A DNA stretch of 64,000 nt from CAWFMO01 sp963817065 (GTDB lineage: Bacteria > Actinomycetota > Thermoleophilia > Solirubrobacterales > 70-9): the NCBI GenBank assembly GCA_963817065.1, contig CAWFMO010000001.1, positions 1,860,001-1,924,000 of the forward strand, read 5' to 3'. Under the pieces are notes generated by a model that saw nothing but the letters and a program-made list of their open reading frames with translations, was not told the origin of the DNA and ran no database searches. The translations under genes and the position numbers were made by a program. This document shows, one piece after another, positions 61,678-64,000 of this stretch (its first letter is position 1; each line of letters opens with the position of its first letter).

Positions 61678-62655
61678 CTAGAGCCAGCCGGCGCGGCGGA
61701 AGTAGCGCGCGAGCGCCGCCACCGAGAGCGCCATGACGACGAGCGCCGCGGGATAGCCCCAGGCCTTGGTCAGCTCCGGCATGTGCTCGAAGTTCATCCC
61801 GTAGACGCTGGCGATGAAGGTCGGCACCGCGATCAGGCCCGCGTAGGAGGAGATCTTCTTGATCACCTCGTTCTGGTTGACGCTGACCAGCGCCAGGTTC
61901 GCCTCGAGGACGCTGGTCAACAGCTCGCGCTGCGAGTTGACCTGCTCGTCGGCGCGCTGGGCGTGGTCGTGGACGTCGCGGAAGTAGCGCCGCAGCTCCT
62001 CGGGGACGGCGACGTAGGCGCCGCGCTCGAGCGACTCGAGCGGGCCGAGCAGCGGCCAGACCGCGCGGTGGAACTCGATCACCTCGCGCTTGAGCGAGTA
62101 GATCCGCTGGGTCGGGGCGGGGTTGTCGTCGTCGAAGACGTCGGTCTCGACCTCTTCGATGTCGCTGTCGATCCCGTCGACGACCGGCATGTAGTCGTCG
62201 ACGACCTTGTCGGTCACTGCCCAGACCGCCGCCGCGGGGCCCATCTTCAGCAGGTCGGGCCGCGCCTCGAGCCGTTGGCGCGCCCGGCTCAGCTCGCTGC
62301 CGACACCGTGCCGAACCGTAATCACGTATTTCGGCCCGGCGAAGATGTGGACCTCGCCGAAGTGGACGAGCTCCTCTTCCTCGTGGTAGTGCGCGGTTCG
62401 CAGGACGATGAACCAGGACTCGTCGTAGTCCTCGATCTTCGGCCGCTCGTGCATCCGCTCGGCGTCCTCGACGGCGAGCTCGTGGAGGCCGAAGATCCTC
62501 GCGACCTCGTGCAGCTCACCGGGCTGCGGGTCGTGAAGCCCGATCCAGATGAACTCGCCTTCGGCGTCGCCGACGCAGCCCGCGGCCTGCTCGAGCTCGA
62601 GCTTGCCTTCGTGCTGGCGTTTTCCGTCCTTGTAGTGGGCGCTGTCGACGAGCAT
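61678..62655 (-). CDS. corA: CorA magnesium/cobalt channel
   Basis: 325 residues. The cytoplasmic funnel (GEFIWIGLHDPQPGELHEVARIFGLHELAVEDA, RPKIEDYDESWFIVLRTAHY) is followed by a long helix and the membrane pair with GMN: VPTFIASVYGMNFEHMPELTKAWGYP. The C-terminus is short and basic (RYFRRAGWL). It moves Mg2+ across the membrane. It lies 20 nt upstream of ctaG in the same direction. Confidence 0.95.
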   Translation of the reverse strand: MLVDSAHYKDGKRQHEGKLELEQAAGCVGDAEGEFIWIGLHDPQPGELHEVARIFGLHELAVEDAERMHERPKIEDYDESWFIVLRTAHYHEEEELVHFGEVHIFAGPKYVITVRHGVGSELSRARQRLEARPDLLKMGPAAAVWAVTDKVVDDYMPVVDGIDSDIEEVETDVFDDDNPAPTQRIYSLKREVIEFHRAVWPLLGPLESLERGAYVAVPEELRRYFRDVHDHAQRADEQVNSQRELLTSVLEANLALVSVNQNEVIKKISSYAGLIAVPTFIASVYGMNFEHMPELTKAWGYPAALVVMALSVAALARYFRRAGWL

Positions 62656-62724
62656 GGGAGGCCTCCGCTTGCCACTTCAGCGGCCGGCCCGCCCTTCCTG
62701 CCCGGCTACGGGCGCCGCAAGGCG

Positions 62725-63801
62725 CTACCCGAAGGTGTGCACGGGGCCGACCGTCGGCCCGACGTCGCCCTCGAGCAGCTCGAGGTAGGTGCTCTTGAGG
62801 GCCTCGGCGCCCTCCCCCTCGCGGACCTCGAGCCAGTCGCCGGTCCATTCGGCGAACGGGTGCCAGGCGGCGACCAGGCGCCGCTCGAGCTCGGCGGTGC
62901 CCCAGTCCTCGCCGCGCTTGCGGATCCGGGTCGGGGCGAAGAACCCCTTCGGCTCCGGCCCCGGGAGCTCGGCGGCGGCGCCCGTCGCCTCGTCCCAGTG
63001 GGTGAAGCCGATCACCGCGCTGTGCGCGAGGCCGTCGCCGCAGTGCTCGTGGACCGCGCCGCGGACCTCCGGGTTGCCCGAGAAGTCGGCGTACACGACA
63101 CCTTCGGTCGGCAGCGAGTCGACCTGCTCGTAGGAGAGCGTCTCGCCGTAGATCCCGAGCCCCTCGACGAACTCGCGGTTTCGCTCCGAGGTCAGCCCGA
63201 CGAGCTCGACCCCGTCGCGCTGCGCGAGGAGGTAGGCGGCGATCAGCGCCGTCTTGCTCGACGCCGAGGAAATCGCGATCGTCTCGGCGCCGTAGAAGCC
63301 CTCGTCGTCGAACTCGTCGTCGACCATGAACGAGGTGTAGAAGAGCGGCCAGAAGAGGATCTGCTCGTCCTCGCGCTCGGCGTCGTAGGCCGGGTCGACC
63401 TCGACGTCTCGGTAGCCCTGGTAGGCGGAGGGCAGCGGCGCGCGGTGCGGCGCGCCGTCGAAGAAGCCGCGCTCATTGACCCGGTCGGGGACGACGAGCA
63501 GCTCGCTCGACGACGGCAGGTAGCCGTAGAGACGCGTCCCTTCGGCGAGATCGGGGTGCCTCGACTTGGCCACCGAGGCCATCCCCCAGACCGGCAGCCT
63601 CCCCCACCCCTTCTCGGCCGGGAAGAAGTCCCAGTAGTTCATCGCGTCGCCGAACAGCGCGTAGGTGACGTTGTTCGCGGTCATCCCGAAGCGCTCGACC
63701 GCGAGCACCGCCTCGCCGGCGGCCGGCTCGAGCTCCTCCGCCTCGGCGATCCGGCAGTCGCGGAGCTCGGAGCGGTTGATCAGGAAGTCGGTCTCGGCCA
63801 T
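62725..63801 (-). CDS. DUF2855 family, MDR-like protein
   Basis: 358 residues. NRSELRDCRIAEAEELEPAAGEAVLAVERFGMTANNVTYALFGDAMNYWDFFPAEKGWGRLPVWGMASV, PSSSELLVVPDRVN, a central IAISSASSKTALIAAYLLAQRD nucleotide-binding-like segment and GVVYADFSGNPEVRGAVHEHCGDGLAHSAVIGFTHW. It is like a medium-chain dehydrogenase without a zinc site; substrate unknown. The ATG lies 6 nt after palindromic element copy C, which supplies a GAGGAGG ribosome-site-like run. The 69-nt gap to corA holds nothing I recognise. Confidence 0.85.
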   Translation of the reverse strand: MAETDFLINRSELRDCRIAEAEELEPAAGEAVLAVERFGMTANNVTYALFGDAMNYWDFFPAEKGWGRLPVWGMASVAKSRHPDLAEGTRLYGYLPSSSELLVVPDRVNERGFFDGAPHRAPLPSAYQGYRDVEVDPAYDAEREDEQILFWPLFYTSFMVDDEFDDEGFYGAETIAISSASSKTALIAAYLLAQRDGVELVGLTSERNREFVEGLGIYGETLSYEQVDSLPTEGVVYADFSGNPEVRGAVHEHCGDGLAHSAVIGFTHWDEATGAAAELPGPEPKGFFAPTRIRKRGEDWGTAELERRLVAAWHPFAEWTGDWLEVREGEGAEALKSTYLELLEGDVGPTVGPVHTFG

Positions 63802-63807
63802 AGGTCA

Positions 63808-63843
63808 CCGGCACCTCCTCGGCTTCGCGTCCGGGGGTGCCGG
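63808..63843. repeat. Palindromic element copy C, upstream of the DUF2855 gene
   Basis: On the plus strand CCGGCACC, then core TCCTCGGCTTCGCGTCCGGG, then GGTGCCGG, with 8-bp perfect arms. On the minus strand its GAGGAGG ends about 12 nt before the ATG at 63801, so it may serve as the ribosome site. Confidence 0.8.
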
Positions 63844-63869
63844 GCCGAAGTATCGCCGCTCGAGCCGCC

Positions 63870-64000
63870 TCAGCGCTTCGGCTGCCAGAGGCCGACCTCG
63901 CCGCCGGCCGGCGCGCAGAGGACGCTGCGCCATCCGGCGGGGCCCTCGCGGGGCTCGAGCAGGACGCCCGCGCCGAGCTCGCGGGCTTCTTCGGTGACGC
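63870..64000 (-). CDS. VOC/glyoxalase-fold protein, C-terminal end (start outside window)
   Basis: The visible 43 codons read VTEEARELGAGVLLEPREGP, then AGWRSVLCAPAGGEVGLWQPKR and stop. The GGEVGLWQP ending is typical of tandem-domain VOC proteins such as CFP30B-like hydroxylase/glyoxalase relatives. The catalytic part is not visible. It is followed after 26 nt by the palindromic repeat and the DUF2855 gene. Confidence 0.7.
   Translation of the reverse strand, partial: VTEEARELGAGVLLEPREGPAGWRSVLCAPAGGEVGLWQPKR

Overview
The window reads as a very GC-rich actinobacterial chromosome segment, most likely class Thermoleophilia (Solirubrobacterales or a relative). This placement is an inference from gene content, the division/ribosome gene order, the many secreted proteins with lysine-rich tails and a PhoX-like Tat protein. 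No rRNA is present to confirm it. I recognise no insertion sequence, prophage, plasmid backbone or CRISPR array.

Layout. 1-6.4 kb: start of hrcA, a hydratase pair (hadA/hadB-like), two SnoaL-like proteins flanking lepA, murJ and rpsT. 6.4-11.4 kb: holA, a frameshifted comEC, comEA, a glycosidase remnant, acyP and a cupin. 11.7-14.2 kb: leuS. 14.2-22.4 kb: an exported-protein island with a beta-helix protein, a CAP protein, a TIM-barrel hydrolase and a Tat/PhoX protein. 22.4-26.7 kb: an ArsR/SRPBCC pair, a DHFR-like reductase, a nuclease-tRNA-Ala-Phd reading frame, a Ser/Thr kinase and a DivIVA-like coiled coil. 26.7-36.3 kb: the housekeeping run rsfS-nadD-proA-proB-obgE-rpmA-rplU, interrupted by a small secreted protein and a ceramidase-like protein. 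36.3-42.7 kb: RNase G/E and the cell-shape run rodA-mrdA-mreD-mreC, with no mreB here. 42.7-48.5 kb: maf, ndk, a zinc-ribbon membrane protein, folC and valS. 48.5-56 kb: more secreted proteins around clpX. 56-59.3 kb: an M23 endopeptidase, clpP, DUF488 and tig. 59.3-64 kb: a membrane spermidine-synthase-like protein, CtaG, CorA, DUF2855 and the end of a VOC protein.

Most genes are on the minus strand in tightly packed runs with overlapping stops and starts. Several run-leading genes have a TANNNT hexamer only 7-8 nt before the start codon, which fits leaderless transcription. Four genes (nadD, maf, the M23 peptidase and the SRPBCC protein) seem to lack ATG, GTG or TTG at the natural start and fit CTG, ATT or ATC instead.

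The most unusual elements are: (1) one reading frame running from a PD-(D/E)XK homing-type nuclease straight through a tRNA-Ala gene into a Phd-type antitoxin domain (23849-24496); (2) a 32-36 nt palindromic repeat with a conserved 20-nt core and differing but perfectly complementary arms, found four times, two of them in frame inside comEC and leuS; (3) a C-terminal basic tail with two cysteines shared by five otherwise unrelated secreted proteins.
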